Positions 1-10,423 of a stretch of DNA of 45,073 bases are shown here, in pieces. Each line of letters begins with the position of its first letter. Within the stretch, counting starts at the first letter, position 1. The notes beneath the pieces were generated by a model, which did not search any database, was not told the DNA's origin, and saw only the letters and a list, made by a program, of their open reading frames with translations. The DNA comes from Cytidiella melzeri (Eukaryota > Basidiomycota > Agaricomycetes > Polyporales > Irpicaceae): positions 1 to 45,073 of the forward strand of contig JABYQR010000351.1 of the NCBI GenBank assembly GCA_022592445.1. Reading direction: 5' to 3'. The translations under genes and the position numbers were made by a program.

Positions 1-37
1 TTGGAAAAATCCGGTCTCTGTTGGACTATCCATGTCA
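1..37 (-). repeat. LTR family A, terminal fragment
   Basis: These bases match the last 37 bases of the solo LTR at 201-951, including the terminal TGACATGG on the minus strand. The copy continues off the left edge of the window. Nothing beyond the terminus can be judged. Confidence 0.8.
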
Positions 38-200
38 CCAGATAGCCAAAAATCACGTGATAACCTGCAAGAAAAAGATCAGCGGGGTTCCAAACGGAGT
101 CTGAGCAACTTTTATCAGTACATTGACTGTATATCCCCAACGTTGGGTTCAACCAAGAAGATTTTTATGTCTGTGTGTTGCTGAAGGGCAGGACTATCTG
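38..200. other. Unassigned spacer between two family-A LTRs
   Basis: There is no convincing ORF or repeat here. The five bases next to the following LTR (196-200, ATCTG) are the left target-site duplication of that LTR. The segment is probably the pre-insertion target DNA. Confidence 0.4.
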
Positions 201-951
201 TGTCGCGGAGCGACTGCTGATAGACTGATAAACCCTAAACAAGGGTGAAGTAGATGTGAGGGGGAAGTGGAAGGGGATCTTCAACAACGACAGCAAGGTC
301 AAAGTCGATGATGAGCAGGCAAGCAGGCACAGAGGCCGGATACTGGCAGTGCAAATGACGAAGTTAATATCAGACTTATACTAAGTTACATTGAGTAACT
401 CACCTGGCAGTGCAAATGACGAAGAGGTCAAGATGCAGAACCAGGGAGGGTAAGGGGTACTATATATACTGTGTCTGGGTGGTCTGTGCACCAGTTCCCA
501 CACTAGGGACTGGAGTAACTGTGGGGCTGGAGTAACAATAAAACAATAAGGGACCAGGGTACAGAGAACAATAGAGCTAGAACAATAGAACAATAGAACA
601 ATAGAATAGGAACAATAGAACAATAGAAACTGGGGGAATCCCTAACAATAGATAGAAGACAATAGTCGAAAGACAATAGAACAATAAGACCTGGGGGAAT
701 CCCTGGGGAATCCCCATCAATGGAAGAGGAACAATAGAACAATAGCCTAGGTTGATCTGGAACCGCTCCAGACTGAGTCTAGGGTTTGGGTCTGGACTAT
801 TGATAAATAAGGCAGGATGTCACATGACCCGGGTTAGGGTTAGGTCTGGTAACACTCCTAGCCGGAAAATAAGCGCTCTAGATAGGCGCCTAAGGCTGTA
901 AACTTGTGACAATGTTGGGAAAATCCGGTCTCTGTTGGACTATCCATGTCA
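201..951 (-). mobile_element. Solo LTR, family A (copy 1)
   Basis: A 751-bp LTR lies on the minus strand, starting TGACATGG at 951 and ending CA at 201. It is flanked by a perfect 5-bp target duplication, ATCTG, at 196-200 and 952-956. No internal region is attached, so it is a solo LTR left by LTR-LTR recombination. It matches 32349-33095 in the opposite orientation almost end to end. It contains AT-rich ACAATAGA-type microrepeats at 531-740 and, on the minus strand, a TATA-like tract near 465. Superfamily (Ty3 or Ty1) cannot be decided from an LTR alone. Confidence 0.93.
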
Positions 952-1439
952 ATCTGATGATGTAAAATTTGTGTCTATTCATGTACATGTGTTCAATACA
1001 AAAAGCAAAAACAGATTTGTGATGGGAGATTCAGCTCATCACACGCATTTGTAGAGTGAATAACAAAGCAAATGAAACACAATCAAATCATTACACCACA
1101 CTGTTACAAGATTTATTACCGCATGTATTACCCCATCAAATTCCCACAGTTTGGGGAACTAAAAGGTCACATCTGGAAAAGCATTAATGTGCTGGCGCGA
1201 ACTGGAACAATTCTTCTTCATTCTTCAGGAATTGTAACGCATTTGTTGAGGCATACTCAGTTACAATCTTTGCTGTGATGGCAATCAAGTCCTCAGGGGT
1301 CTTGCTACGCAACTCAATGAGGGCTTGAACATTGCCAACAACCTCCCAGAGATCCCGTACGTAGGCCATTTTCACATGTTTTAAGGCTTCTTGTGCAGTT
1401 TGAACATTGTTGCAACAGGGTGGCTGCCCTGAAGGCCAT
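952..1439 (-). pseudogene. AT-rich segment with a degenerate coding fragment
   Basis: On the minus strand, 1375-1184 reads as a coding-like stretch (WEVVGNVQALIELRSK, then KNEEELFQ) and then drifts out of frame. The KNEEELFQ part recurs in better shape at 5632-6087 and, on the plus strand, near 1445 and 8095. So this piece belongs to the dispersed repeat of this region. I recognise no protein family. It is best read as a remnant of a repeat that once contained coding sequence. Confidence 0.4.
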
Positions 1440-3280
1440 TACAATTCCTGAAGAATAAAGAAGAATTGTTCCAGTGTGCTCCAGCAAATTTATGCCTTTT
1501 CAGATGTGATCTTTTTGTCCCCCAAAGTGTGGGAATTTGATGGCAGAGTACAGACAGTAACAGTGTCAATAACAAAACAATGAATCCAGCTGATAGCATC
1601 ACACTGGCTTTGTTTTCAGCCCTTTATAACTTTGCATAAGATCACTTTTGCAATCAATATGCAGTTTTTGATTTTTACAGACTGAATATCGGTACAAATC
1701 CGTACATAGAATACACCATTTGATAGTCCTATCATTTGGCAACATCCTGATACAGACATGCTGTCAATTGAAGTGAAATTGAGCATGTTATGGCCAGTCT
1801 ACTGAAAAAAGTCATCCAGACTCAAATTCAAACAACACCCCTGCTGGTAAATGATGTCAAATTCTGGTCAGGTTGATGTGCAGCAATATACAGACATTGC
1901 TTGCTCTCTGAACAAGGAATACAATAAGAAGGCATGCCACACATAGTGTTGGCTCTGAGCAAGAATTACCAGTACTTTGGAAGCTAAGTACAAATTCACA
2001 ACCCCTACATTCTTGAACAATGTAAATTTGTGGCTGCATCAGCAGTGAGTGCTGCATTTGATTGTTCCACAAGTTTCACAACTGTTAATTGCTCTCTAAG
2101 CAGGAGTTACAATCAGAACACACTCTGTGGCAGTTCCAATGGGGGTGAGGCAGTTCAGACATCAACAGGACATGGTTGCATCAGCAGCAAGCACAGCGTC
2201 AAATTGTTGCACAAAGTTTCACAACCATGAGTTGCTCTCTGAGGAGGGATTATAATCAGAACATAGCCTGTGGCAGTTCCAATGTGGCTGAAGCAGTTCA
2301 GACATCAACAAAATGTGGTTGCATCAGCATAAAGCACTGCCTTTGATTCTTCCATACAGTTTCACAACCACCAGTTGCTCTATAAGCAGGAGTTACAATC
2401 AGAACACAGCTTATGGCAGCTCCAACAGGGGTGAGGCAGTGCAGACATCAACAGGACACATGTAACATGTTTTACCAATTGATCTAATGAGACACCTTCA
2501 AGCCCTTCATTCTTGAAGCCAGTGATTTTCCAGAATCAGCAGTGAACACTGTACAAAATTGATGACAAAATAGATGAAGCCCCTTGCTACCATTGGTAAC
2601 TACCTTCATCAATCTATGGCTCCTTTTCCTGGAATCAAACTTATCAATTGTAGTACAATTGTAGTACAGTCACTTTATCCCGGATCAAGTTGCCTATCAA
2701 AGGTGTCACCATTAGCAAATGCCCGTAACACAGTCAATATTCATGACCATATGGCTTGGTAAGATCCTTTCCAGGAACACAGTTGTTTACTGAGGTTGTT
2801 TTTGGTGACAAAGTCACAGGTGCAATTGACTATATGATTTATTCAATTTGCTATCAATAACATAATCCCTTGGAACCCTGCTCCTACAGTTTGCCAAATT
2901 TTATCTAAATTATCTAATATAGTTCAACACCATTAAGAAGAAGATGCATGTCAAACAATCTTTATCTCCATGCTCCACTCCACAAACTTGTCTTAAATTT
3001 GTGCTCACAGCCATTGTTGCACTTCAAACAATACAGCACAGTCCCTCTTCTTTCATGAATGATTGTGTGCTCCAGTGAAGACAAACCACCAACTTACTAA
3101 ACATTACTCATTGAAGAAGCTATTCCCAACAAAATTACTTGTTCAGGCTGCTACCAGCACCAAGTTTACTCACAAATCTGGCTCAAAGAGTAATATTTCA
3201 TTCAATCTTCAGGAATTGTACTTGCTGCTTGTCGGCCTTGCTGACGCTAGTTTGAGTCACCATGATACACTATGATGCAT
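1440..3280 (+). repeat. Dispersed AT-rich repeat, copy A
   Basis: From ACAATTCCTGAAGAATAAAG to the GGAATTGTACTTGCTGCTTG end, this segment is repeated elsewhere in the window: inverted at about 3843-5900, direct but shorter at about 6130-6845, and direct at 8085-9540. An inverted part lies at 30480-30860. All copies carry the ~143-bp tandem unit in the middle. No terminal inverted repeats, target duplications or transposase are visible, so the class is unknown. Confidence 0.75.
2036..2463 (+). repeat. ~143-bp tandem repeat, 3 units
   Basis: Units begin with GCATCAGCA at 2036, 2178 and 2321, giving periods of 142 and 143 bp. Each unit has the same landmarks in order: GTTTCACAAC, a GTTGCTCTCTAAGCAGGAG-like block, TTACAATCAGAACA, TGGCAG and CAGACATCAACAGGACATG. 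The period is not a multiple of three, so it is not a coding repeat. Confidence 0.8.
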
Positions 3281-4110
3281 ACCAAAGCAATAGTATGCAT
3301 GTAGGATTGACACAAAACACGTGCAATAAAAGAGATCAGAAGAAGAATGCTAGTACAGCAGAATGAAGAAAGAGTGGGCAATCCAATCTGATATTCAAAC
3401 ATAGGATATCTACTGTACAACCCGGGTAGGTGTTACAATTCAAACTAGCATTACCAAGGCTGGCAAGCGGCAAGTACAATTCCTGAATATTGAATGAAAT
3501 ATTACTTTTTGCGCCAGATTTGTGAGTAAACTTGGTGCTGGTAGCAGCCTAAACAAGTAATTTTGTTGGGAATAGCTTTTTTGATGAGTAATGTATAGTA
3601 AGTTGGTGGTTTGTCTTCACTGGAGCACACAATCATTCACGAAAGAGGAGGGACTTTGCTGTATTGTTTGAAGTGCCACAATGGGTGTGAGTATAGAATT
3701 GAAACAAGTTTAATTCCGTGCCCACACCCATTGTTGCACTTCAAACAATACAGCACAGTCCCTCCTCTTTCATGAATGATTGTGTGCTCCAGTGAAGACA
3801 AACTACCAACTCACTATACATTACTCATTGAAGAAGCCATAAGGCCGTCAAGCAGCAAGTACAATTCCTGAAGATTGAATGAAACATCACTTTTTGAGCC
3901 AGATTTGTAAGTAAACTTGGTGCTGGTAACAGCCTGAACATGTAATTTTGTTAGGAATGGCTTCTTCAATGAGTAATGTATAGTGAGTTGGTAGTTTGTC
4001 TTCACTGGAGCACACAATCATTCATGAAAGAGGAGGGACTGTGCTGTATTGTTTGAAGTGCAACAATGGGTGTGGGCACGGAATTAAAACAAGTTTGTGG
4101 AGTAGAGCAT
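2985..4110. repeat. Cluster of inverted repeat arms
   Basis: The ~290-bp 3' end of the dispersed repeat occurs here four times in alternating orientation: 2985-3280 (+), 3440-3715 (-), 3716-3840 (+, truncated) and 3843-4110 (-). Arms contain the shared block CTCCAGTGAAGACAAAC and the AATGAAATATTAC-type end. The DNA could fold into two adjacent hairpins, with a near head-to-head centre around 3712. Nothing coding is evident. Confidence 0.7.
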
Positions 4111-5900
4111 GGAGATAAAGATTGTTTGACATGCATCTTCTTCTTAATGGTGTTGAATTATATTAGATAATCTAGATGAAATTTGGTCAACTGCAGGAGC
4201 AGGTTTACAAATGATTATGGTATTGATACCAAATTGAATAATAAATCATGTAGCGTGAAATAGTCAATTGCACTGGTGACTTTGTTACTAAAAATAACCT
4301 CAGTAAACAACTCTGCTCCTGGTAAGGATCTTGCCAAGCCATCTGGTCATGAATATTGACTGTTTTACAGGCATTTGCTATTGGTGACACATTTGATAGG
4401 CAACTTGATCAGGGATAAAGTGACTGTACTACAATTGATAAGTTTGGTTGCAGGAAAATGAGCCATACATTGATGAAGGTAGTCACCAGTGGTAGCAAGG
4501 GGCTTCATCTATCTTGTCATTAATCTTGTGCAGTGTTGACCGCCAATTCTGGAAAATTACTTTCTTCAAGAATGAAGGGCTTGAGGGTGTCTTATTGGAT
4601 CAATTGCTAGAACATGTTACATGTGTCCTGTTGATGTCTGCACTGCCTCACCCCCATTGAGGCTGACACAAGCTGGGTTCTGATAGTAGCTCCTGCTTAC
4701 AGAGCAACTACTGGTTGTGAAACTGTATGGAAGAATCAAAGGCAGTGCTCTATGCTGATGCAACCACGTCCTGTTGATGTCTGAACTGCCTCAGCCCCAT
4801 CAGGACTGTCACAGGCTATGTTCTGATCTTAACCCCTCCTTGGAGAGCAGCTAGTGGTTGTGGAACTGTGTGGAAGAATCAAAGGCAGTGCTCTATGCTG
4901 ATGCAACCACGTCCTGTTGATGTCTGAACTGTCTCAGCCCCATCAAGACTGCCATAGGCTATGTTCTGATTGTAACCGTGGTTGTGAAACTGTGTGGAAG
5001 AATTAAGAGCTGTGCCCTCTGCTGATGCAACCACGTCCTGTTGATGTCTGAACTGCCTCAGCCCCATCAGGACTGTCACAGGCTATGTTCTGATTGTAAC
5101 TCCAGCTTACAGAGCAACTGGTGGTTGTGAAACTGTGCAGAAGCATCAAAGGCAGTGCTCTATGCTGATGCAACCACGTCCTGCTGATGTCTGAACTGCC
5201 TCACCCCCATTGAAGCTGCCACAGGCTACGTTCTGATCGTAACCCCTCCTTAGAGAGCAAATAACAGTTGCCAAACTTTGTGGAACAATCAGATGCTGTA
5301 CTCACTCGTGATGTAGCCACAAATTTATGTTGTCTAACAATGTGGGGGATGAGTATTTGTAGCTAGCTTCCAAAGTACTGGTAATTCTTGCTCAGAGCCA
5401 ATACTATTTGTTTTCTGATTCTATTCCTTGTTCAGAGAGCAAGCAATGTCTGTTGAGTGCTGCACATTTATATGACAGGAATTCGACATCATTTGCCAGC
5501 AGGAGTGGAGTTCAAATCTGAGTGTGGATGACTTTTTTCAGTAGACTGGCCATAACTTGCTCAATTCCACCTCAATTGACAGGATGTTTGTACCAGGATG
5601 TTGCTACAAGATAGGTCTATCCAATGGTGTATTATATGTACAGATTTATTCCCATATGCAGTCTGTAAAAATCAAAAACTGCTTTTTGATTGCAAAAGTG
5701 ATCTGATACAAAGTAATAAAGGGCTGATAACAAGGCCAGTATGATGCCATCAGCTGTATTCATTGTTTTTGTTATTAAGGCTGTTACTGTCTGTATTCTG
5801 CCATCAAATTCCCACACTTTGGGGGACAAAAAGATCACATCTGAAAACGCATCAATGTGCTGAGCACACTGAAACAATTCTTCTTCATTCTTCTGGAATT
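3843..5900 (-). repeat. Dispersed AT-rich repeat, copy B (inverted)
   Basis: This is the reverse-orientation counterpart of copy A. It includes five or so units of the ~143-bp tandem repeat between about 4615 and 5300, each recognisable by CATGTCCTGTTGATGTCTG-like and GCTGATGCAACCA blocks. It is the longest tandem array on this strand, and copy number differs from copy A (three units). Confidence 0.7.
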
Positions 5901-6087
5901 GTAATATTTGTTTTGGGTAAATACAGGGAGAGAAAAAATTAGGGCTTGCTTCTTGCTGTCCCTCCTCTGGAGGAGGGACACCAAAAGGGTCTGATTCTGC
6001 TTGATTATTGTTAATCACACAAATAATCAGGGAGGAGGACCCAGACCACCCCTGCAGAATCAAACAATCATCAGACTTGAGAATCAT
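5632..6087 (-). pseudogene. Conserved ORF fragment inside the dispersed repeat
   Basis: This is a 151-codon open frame with no recognised domain. Its middle (KNEEELFQCAQHIDAFSDV, then SPKVWEFDGRIQTVTALI) and its end (VSDHFCNQKAVFDFYRLHMG) are matched by plus-strand frames near 8100 and at 8233-8424. Those copies carry a stop and a frame change. Shared amino-acid sequence in independently mutated copies hints that the repeat's ancestor encoded a protein. The first ~45 codons lie outside the repeat and are probably spurious. Confidence 0.35.
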
Positions 6088-6129
6088 CCATAATCATAAT
6101 TTAGCCTCCAAGCAACCATTGCCCAGGGC

Positions 6130-6845
6130 AGCTCTTACAAGATATTCCCAACCCCTATATCATGTAATTGTTTTGCTGCATCAACAGTGAGCACTGCAAT
6201 TGATTGTTCCACGAAGTGCCACAATCATTGGTTGCTTTCTTAGAAAAAATTGCTATCAGAACACAGCCTGTGGCAGCTCCAATGAGAACAAGACAGTTCA
6301 GACATTGACAGGACACATGTAACATGTTTAGGAAGTAAATGCTGACAAGATATCTCCACCCTTTTATTGTGAGAGCATGTAAATTATCCCTTGCATCCAC
6401 AGTGAGTGCTAATGAGCACTATAACTGATGGTTGCCTCAGCAATGGGCACTGCAAAAGACTATTGAAACAATATATGAAGCCTCTTGCTACCATTGGTGA
6501 CTACCTTTATTAATGTACACCTTCTTTGACTGCAACCAGATTTATCAATTGTAACATACATACTTGATTCCAGATCAAGTTGCTTATCAAAGGTGTCACT
6601 AATTGCAAATGCATTTACTAAAGTCAGAGTACTTGGCAAGGTTATTCACCAGGAACAAAGCTGTTTACTGGTGTTCATTACTTGTGTGATTTGCTATCAG
6701 TAACATAAATACTCATCGAAGTAGCTATTCTATATCAAATTACTTAGTCAAGCTGCTACCAGTAACAAAATCACTTCATAATTCAACTCAAAAGTCTTAT
6801 CTCATCCAATCTCCCAGAATTGTACTTGCCGCTTGCCAGACATGA
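6130..6845 (+). repeat. Dispersed AT-rich repeat, copy D (shortened)
   Basis: This is a compressed copy. It has one 143-bp unit near 6185-6330, then the GGACACATGTAACATGT, AGATCAAGTTGCTTATCAAAGG and GAATTGTACTTGCCGCTTG landmarks in the same order as copy A, with internal deletions. The same terminal block ends this copy and copy A, so that block is probably the true 3' end of the element. Confidence 0.6.
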
Positions 6846-7225
6846 TAACATTGGTTAAACAGCAGCACATTGTCCCACAAGAACTAAAGACCAGTGCAAC
6901 AACCAGATCATGAGGGATAGGAAGCAGAGGAGCAGTGGTCAAGAAGTACAAGGCTTGAAAAAAGTGAACAAAGTAGCCAGGGCTGAGCAACCCAGTTGTC
7001 ACAATACATGAAGATGCCTGTTTCAGTTCAGATATATTTCATGCTCTCCTGTCTGTCTGATCAGACTTCAAGCATCTTGTTTCTCACCTGATTACAAGTC
7101 AAATATATCTGAGACACTGAATTTCATTCAAGACTAACACAAGACATGATAAATGCACAACTAATGCATAATTTGGGATTTGTTTTGTAACTACATGTGC
7201 ATGTTCTACAGGGGCCAAGATGCAG
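6846..7225. other. Intergenic, upstream of the secreted-protein gene
   Basis: I see no repeat match and no convincing ORF in this AT-rich stretch. It is the upstream regulatory space of the gene at 7464. Confidence 0.4.
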
Positions 7226-7231
7226 ACCATG

Positions 7232-7300
7232 GTAACCAATGTCTCTGATTAACCCAAATCAGCTATATAAACCCCCTTTCCACCATCCTTAAAACTCAGC
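7232..7300 (+). promoter_or_regulatory. Core promoter of the secreted-protein gene
   Basis: CCAAT at about 7232 is followed by GCTATATAAACC at about 7262, then a C/T-rich stretch typical of fungal start sites. The TATA element lies ~200 bp upstream of the ATG at 7464. That distance leaves room for a leader, possibly with an intron in the 7340-7450 interval. Function is inferred from motifs only. Confidence 0.55.
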
Positions 7301-7463
7301 CCACTCCAGTAGCCCCAGGTTCATTTCATTGCTTCAGTGCAGGTCAGTCAGTACATGATTGTTTGGAGCTCGCTCACCTTGGGTCACCATACTAAAATGA
7401 GTTGTTACAGCTGTCTCACTGTCTTACCAAATTACCTTCCAACACCCTAAACTCTTGCTGATC

Positions 7464-8033
7464 ATGCATTTTTCAGCCACTCTCATCTTGTTTGCCACCA
7501 TTGCCACCAGCATGTCCTATCCAGTGAATGTGACTGCTATTCCCTATCCACCTTCCTCCAGAAGCCTGAGCACATACAAGTACTCAGACATCCATCTTTC
7601 TACCCGTAGCTGGCTTTTTGAAAATGGTCAACAGAAGTAGTGAGTAATCACTCTTCACATTGTATTGAGGATGACAGGCATCTGACAATCTTCTTCCAGT
7701 GTCAGGACAGATGAAGATGCAGCTGATAAAGCTGCAGCTGAAGCTGAGGCTGCTAAAGCTGCAGCTAAAGATATGGCTGATAAAGCTACAGCTGAAGCTC
7801 TGTATGCTGAAGCCAATCTTGAAGCAGCACGTGAAGCTTGGATTAAAGCTGAAGCTGAAGCTCTAGCACATCCTGATGATGCTTCACTTCGCCAGAAACA
7901 TGCTGATGCTCAGAAAGATGCTGTAAATGCTTACATGGAATTCAAAACAAAAGAGGGAGAGGCTAGAAGGAAGGCAGCTTCAGCTGGCGGTAACTCTACC
8001 TACACCTCCGCGGGCTTCCGTCGCCCTACTTAG
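7464..8033 (+). CDS. Small secreted alanine-rich helical protein (two exons)
   Basis: Exon 1 runs 7464-7639 and exon 2 runs 7700-8033, with a 60-nt GTGAGT...CCAG intron. The phase is kept (TA|T gives Tyr), and the product is about 169 residues. Residues 1-20 (MHFSATLILFATIATSMSYP) look like a signal peptide: short, hydrophobic, ending in small residues. Residues ~60-150 are Ala/Glu/Lys-rich with AEAEAAKAAAKD-like periodicity, predicting a long amphipathic helix or coiled coil. The tail is Gly/Ser/Thr-rich and basic. There is no transmembrane segment after the leader and no catalytic motif. Size, leader and lack of a known domain fit the small secreted proteins of plant-associated and wood-decay basidiomycetes; an effector role is only an inference. 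It has a promoter-like upstream region and no damage, unlike everything around it. Confidence 0.72.
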
Positions 8034-8084
8034 CTGTGCAAGGTTTTGTTAGTCCTGCACTCTGTACTATCCTTTCACTTTTTC

Positions 8085-9540
8085 AACCTTGTTACAATTC
8101 CTGAAGAACAAAGAAGAATTGTTCCAGTGTGCTCCAGTACATTGATGCCTTTTCAGATGTGATCTTTTTGTCCTCCAAAGTGGGGTAATTTTATGGCAGA
8201 ATACAGACAGTAACAGTGTCAATAACAAAACAATGAATACAGCTGATGGCACCACACTGGCCTTGTTATCAGCCCCTTGTCACTTTGTATCAGATTACTT
8301 TTGCAATCAAAATGCAGTTTTTGATTTTTACAGACTGCATATGGGTACAAATCCGTACAGATATCACACTACTGGATGGCCCTATCTTGTGGCAACATCC
8401 TGGTACAAACATGCTGTCAATTGAAGTGGAATTGAGCAAGTTATGGCCAGTCTACTGAAAAAAGTCATCCAGACTCAGATTCAAACTCTACTCCTGCTGG
8501 CAAACAATGTCAAATTCTGGTCAGGTACATGTGCAGCAATCTACAGACATTGCTTGCTCTCTGAACAAGGAATACAATTAGAAGACATGCCATACATAGT
8601 ATTGGCTCTAAGCAAGAACTACAAATTCTCAACCCCTACATTCTTGGACAATGTAAAGTTGTGGCTGCATTAGTAGTGAGTCCTGCATCTGATTGTTCCA
8701 CAAAGTTTCACGACTGTAAGTTGCTCTCTAAGCAGGAGTTACAATCAGAACACAGCCTGGGGCAGTTCCAAAGGGGGTGAGGCTGTTCAGACATTAACGG
8801 GACATAGTTGCATCAGCAGCAAGCACTGCATTGGATTGTTGCACAAAGTTTCACAACCATTAGTTGCTCTCTAAGGAGGAGTTAAAATCAGAACATAGCC
8901 TGTGGCAGTTCTAATGTGGCTGAGGCAGTTCAGACATCAACAGAACGTGGTTGCATCACCATAGAGCACTGCCTTTGACTCTTCCATACAGTTTCACAAC
9001 CACTAGTTGCTCAGTCACCATTGAAACCCAGCCTGTGGCAGCTCTGATGGGGGTGAGGCAGTGCAGACATCAGCTGGACATGGTTTCATCAGCAGCCAGC
9101 GCTGCGTTAAATTGGTCCACAAAGTTTCACAACCACTAGTTTCTAAGCAGGAATTACAATTGTAGCAGTTCCAATGGGGGTTAGGCAGTTCAGACATCAA
9201 CAGTACATAGTTGCATTGGCAGCAAGCACTGCATTCAATTGGTCCACAAGGTTCCATACCCACTACTCTCTAAGCAGGAGTTACAATCAGAACACAGTCT
9301 GTGGCAGTTCTAGTGTGGCTGATGCAGTACAGACATCAACCGGACATGGTTGCATCACCATAGAGTACTGCCTTTGACTCTTCCACACAGTTTCACAACC
9401 ACTAGTTTCTCAGTTACAATTGGAACCCAGCCTGTGACAGCTCTGATGGAAATGAGGTAGTTCGGACATTAAACAGGACGTGGTTGCATCAGCAGTAAGC
9501 ACTGCATCTGACTGTTCCAAAATGTCAAAGCAAGATTATA
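8085..9540 (+). repeat. Dispersed AT-rich repeat, copy C
   Basis: This copy starts 50 bp after the stop of the secreted-protein gene with the same ACAATTCCTGAAGAACAAAG block as copy A. Two plus-strand frames, 8233-8424 and 8443-8673, are open and coding-like (VSDYFCNQNAVFDFYRLHMG; LLKKVIQTQIQTLLLLANN). The first matches the minus-strand frame at 5632-6087. The rest is tandem repeat. No terminal repeats or target duplication are visible. Confidence 0.7.
8659..9540 (+). repeat. ~130-150-bp tandem repeat, about 7 units
   Basis: Units start near 8659, 8810, 8951, 9088, 9217, 9352 and 9487 with GCATCA(G/C)CA-like blocks. Each contains GTTTCACAAC, a CTCTAAGCAGGAGTTACAATC-like block and GACATCAACAGGACATGG-like sequence. 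It is the same unit as at 2036-2463 but with more copies and small length changes. Confidence 0.75.
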
Positions 9541-9970
9541 TCGCTTATCATTGGACATCCACTTACTCCCAGAGTTAGTTGACTCTCCAAGTCATTCCCT
9601 ACACTTGTAACTTTCAAACATGTTATGAGCCCCGGCTTCTAACTCTTCTTACCACTCCTCTACTCTGAAACCTTCTTCAAGCTCAACACTACACAACTGT
9701 TACTTTGTGAGTAACATTTCTTTCTACACATTGTAGGCCACTTTGTAGTAGGAGACCCAGTTGTAGTAGACTAAGCCTCGCCTCTCCTTGCCCATTTTTT
9801 CCCATAACTATTTTCTACAAAATTGCCCCTGCTTTCTTACCCCTGGAACACGCGTACAGTCACATCCAATTGGTAGCCTACACCTCATACGTGTTCTTGG
9901 CTTGTGATTCACTATCAGGATCACGCACCTACTCGGACAAAGCCCAATAAGGTGGCGTCCAGAGGTGATC
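9541..9970 (+). mobile_element. Possible LTR end and primer-binding site
   Basis: Nothing coding is seen. Sequence becomes C/T-rich, then at 9953 reads TGGCGTCCAGAGGTGATC, a TGG-initiated block of the kind that pairs with a tRNA 3' end (tRNA ...GGACGCCA). It sits seven bases after a CA at 9945-9946. This would make the preceding few hundred bases a 5' LTR for the ORFs that follow, but the LTR's left end and its partner copy are not in the window. Confidence 0.35.
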
Positions 9971-10423
9971 GAAAGGGTCTTTTGTCTTAGACAATTGGGA
10001 GGCTGTGAAAAGTGGTGAAAGGAGGGAAAGTAGGAGTCATCTTGAGCTCGTGACTCAAGGGACTAAAAGGGAGCTGTGTACGACGCACAGTAAACACCCT
10101 TGGCATTTGCAATTCGTCAGTTTTTGTAGAATTGAGCAGAGGCTTATGTTGAACTTTGTTACTTTTGGTTTCACGGAGATTTTGTCTCCTGCACATTTGC
10201 ATATTAGTTACGCGCGCTCTATTTGTTTCACCATTGCTTATCGTTTGGTTGAAGTCGAATTTGAGGAATAATTTTCGTGAAGAATCTCTTGTGCAAGAGA
10301 TTTTCTCACAGTTTATTCCTTTCACAGAAATTCCTCCCACACTTTGGAGAATTATTTTCTGGATTGACACCAATAACCGACGAGCACTTTGACCCGCATT
10401 CCGTTTCACCCACAAATTCTAAA

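Noticed and set aside
541..740. Clustered ACAATAGA repeats that might be a CRISPR-like array
   Set aside because: They are AT-rich microrepeats without unique spacers, inside an LTR of a eukaryotic genome.
832..850. GGGTTAGGGTTAGG, resembling the fungal telomere repeat
   Set aside because: Only about two units, and the same block occurs in the sister LTR at ~32454-32470, so it is part of LTR family A and not a telomere remnant.
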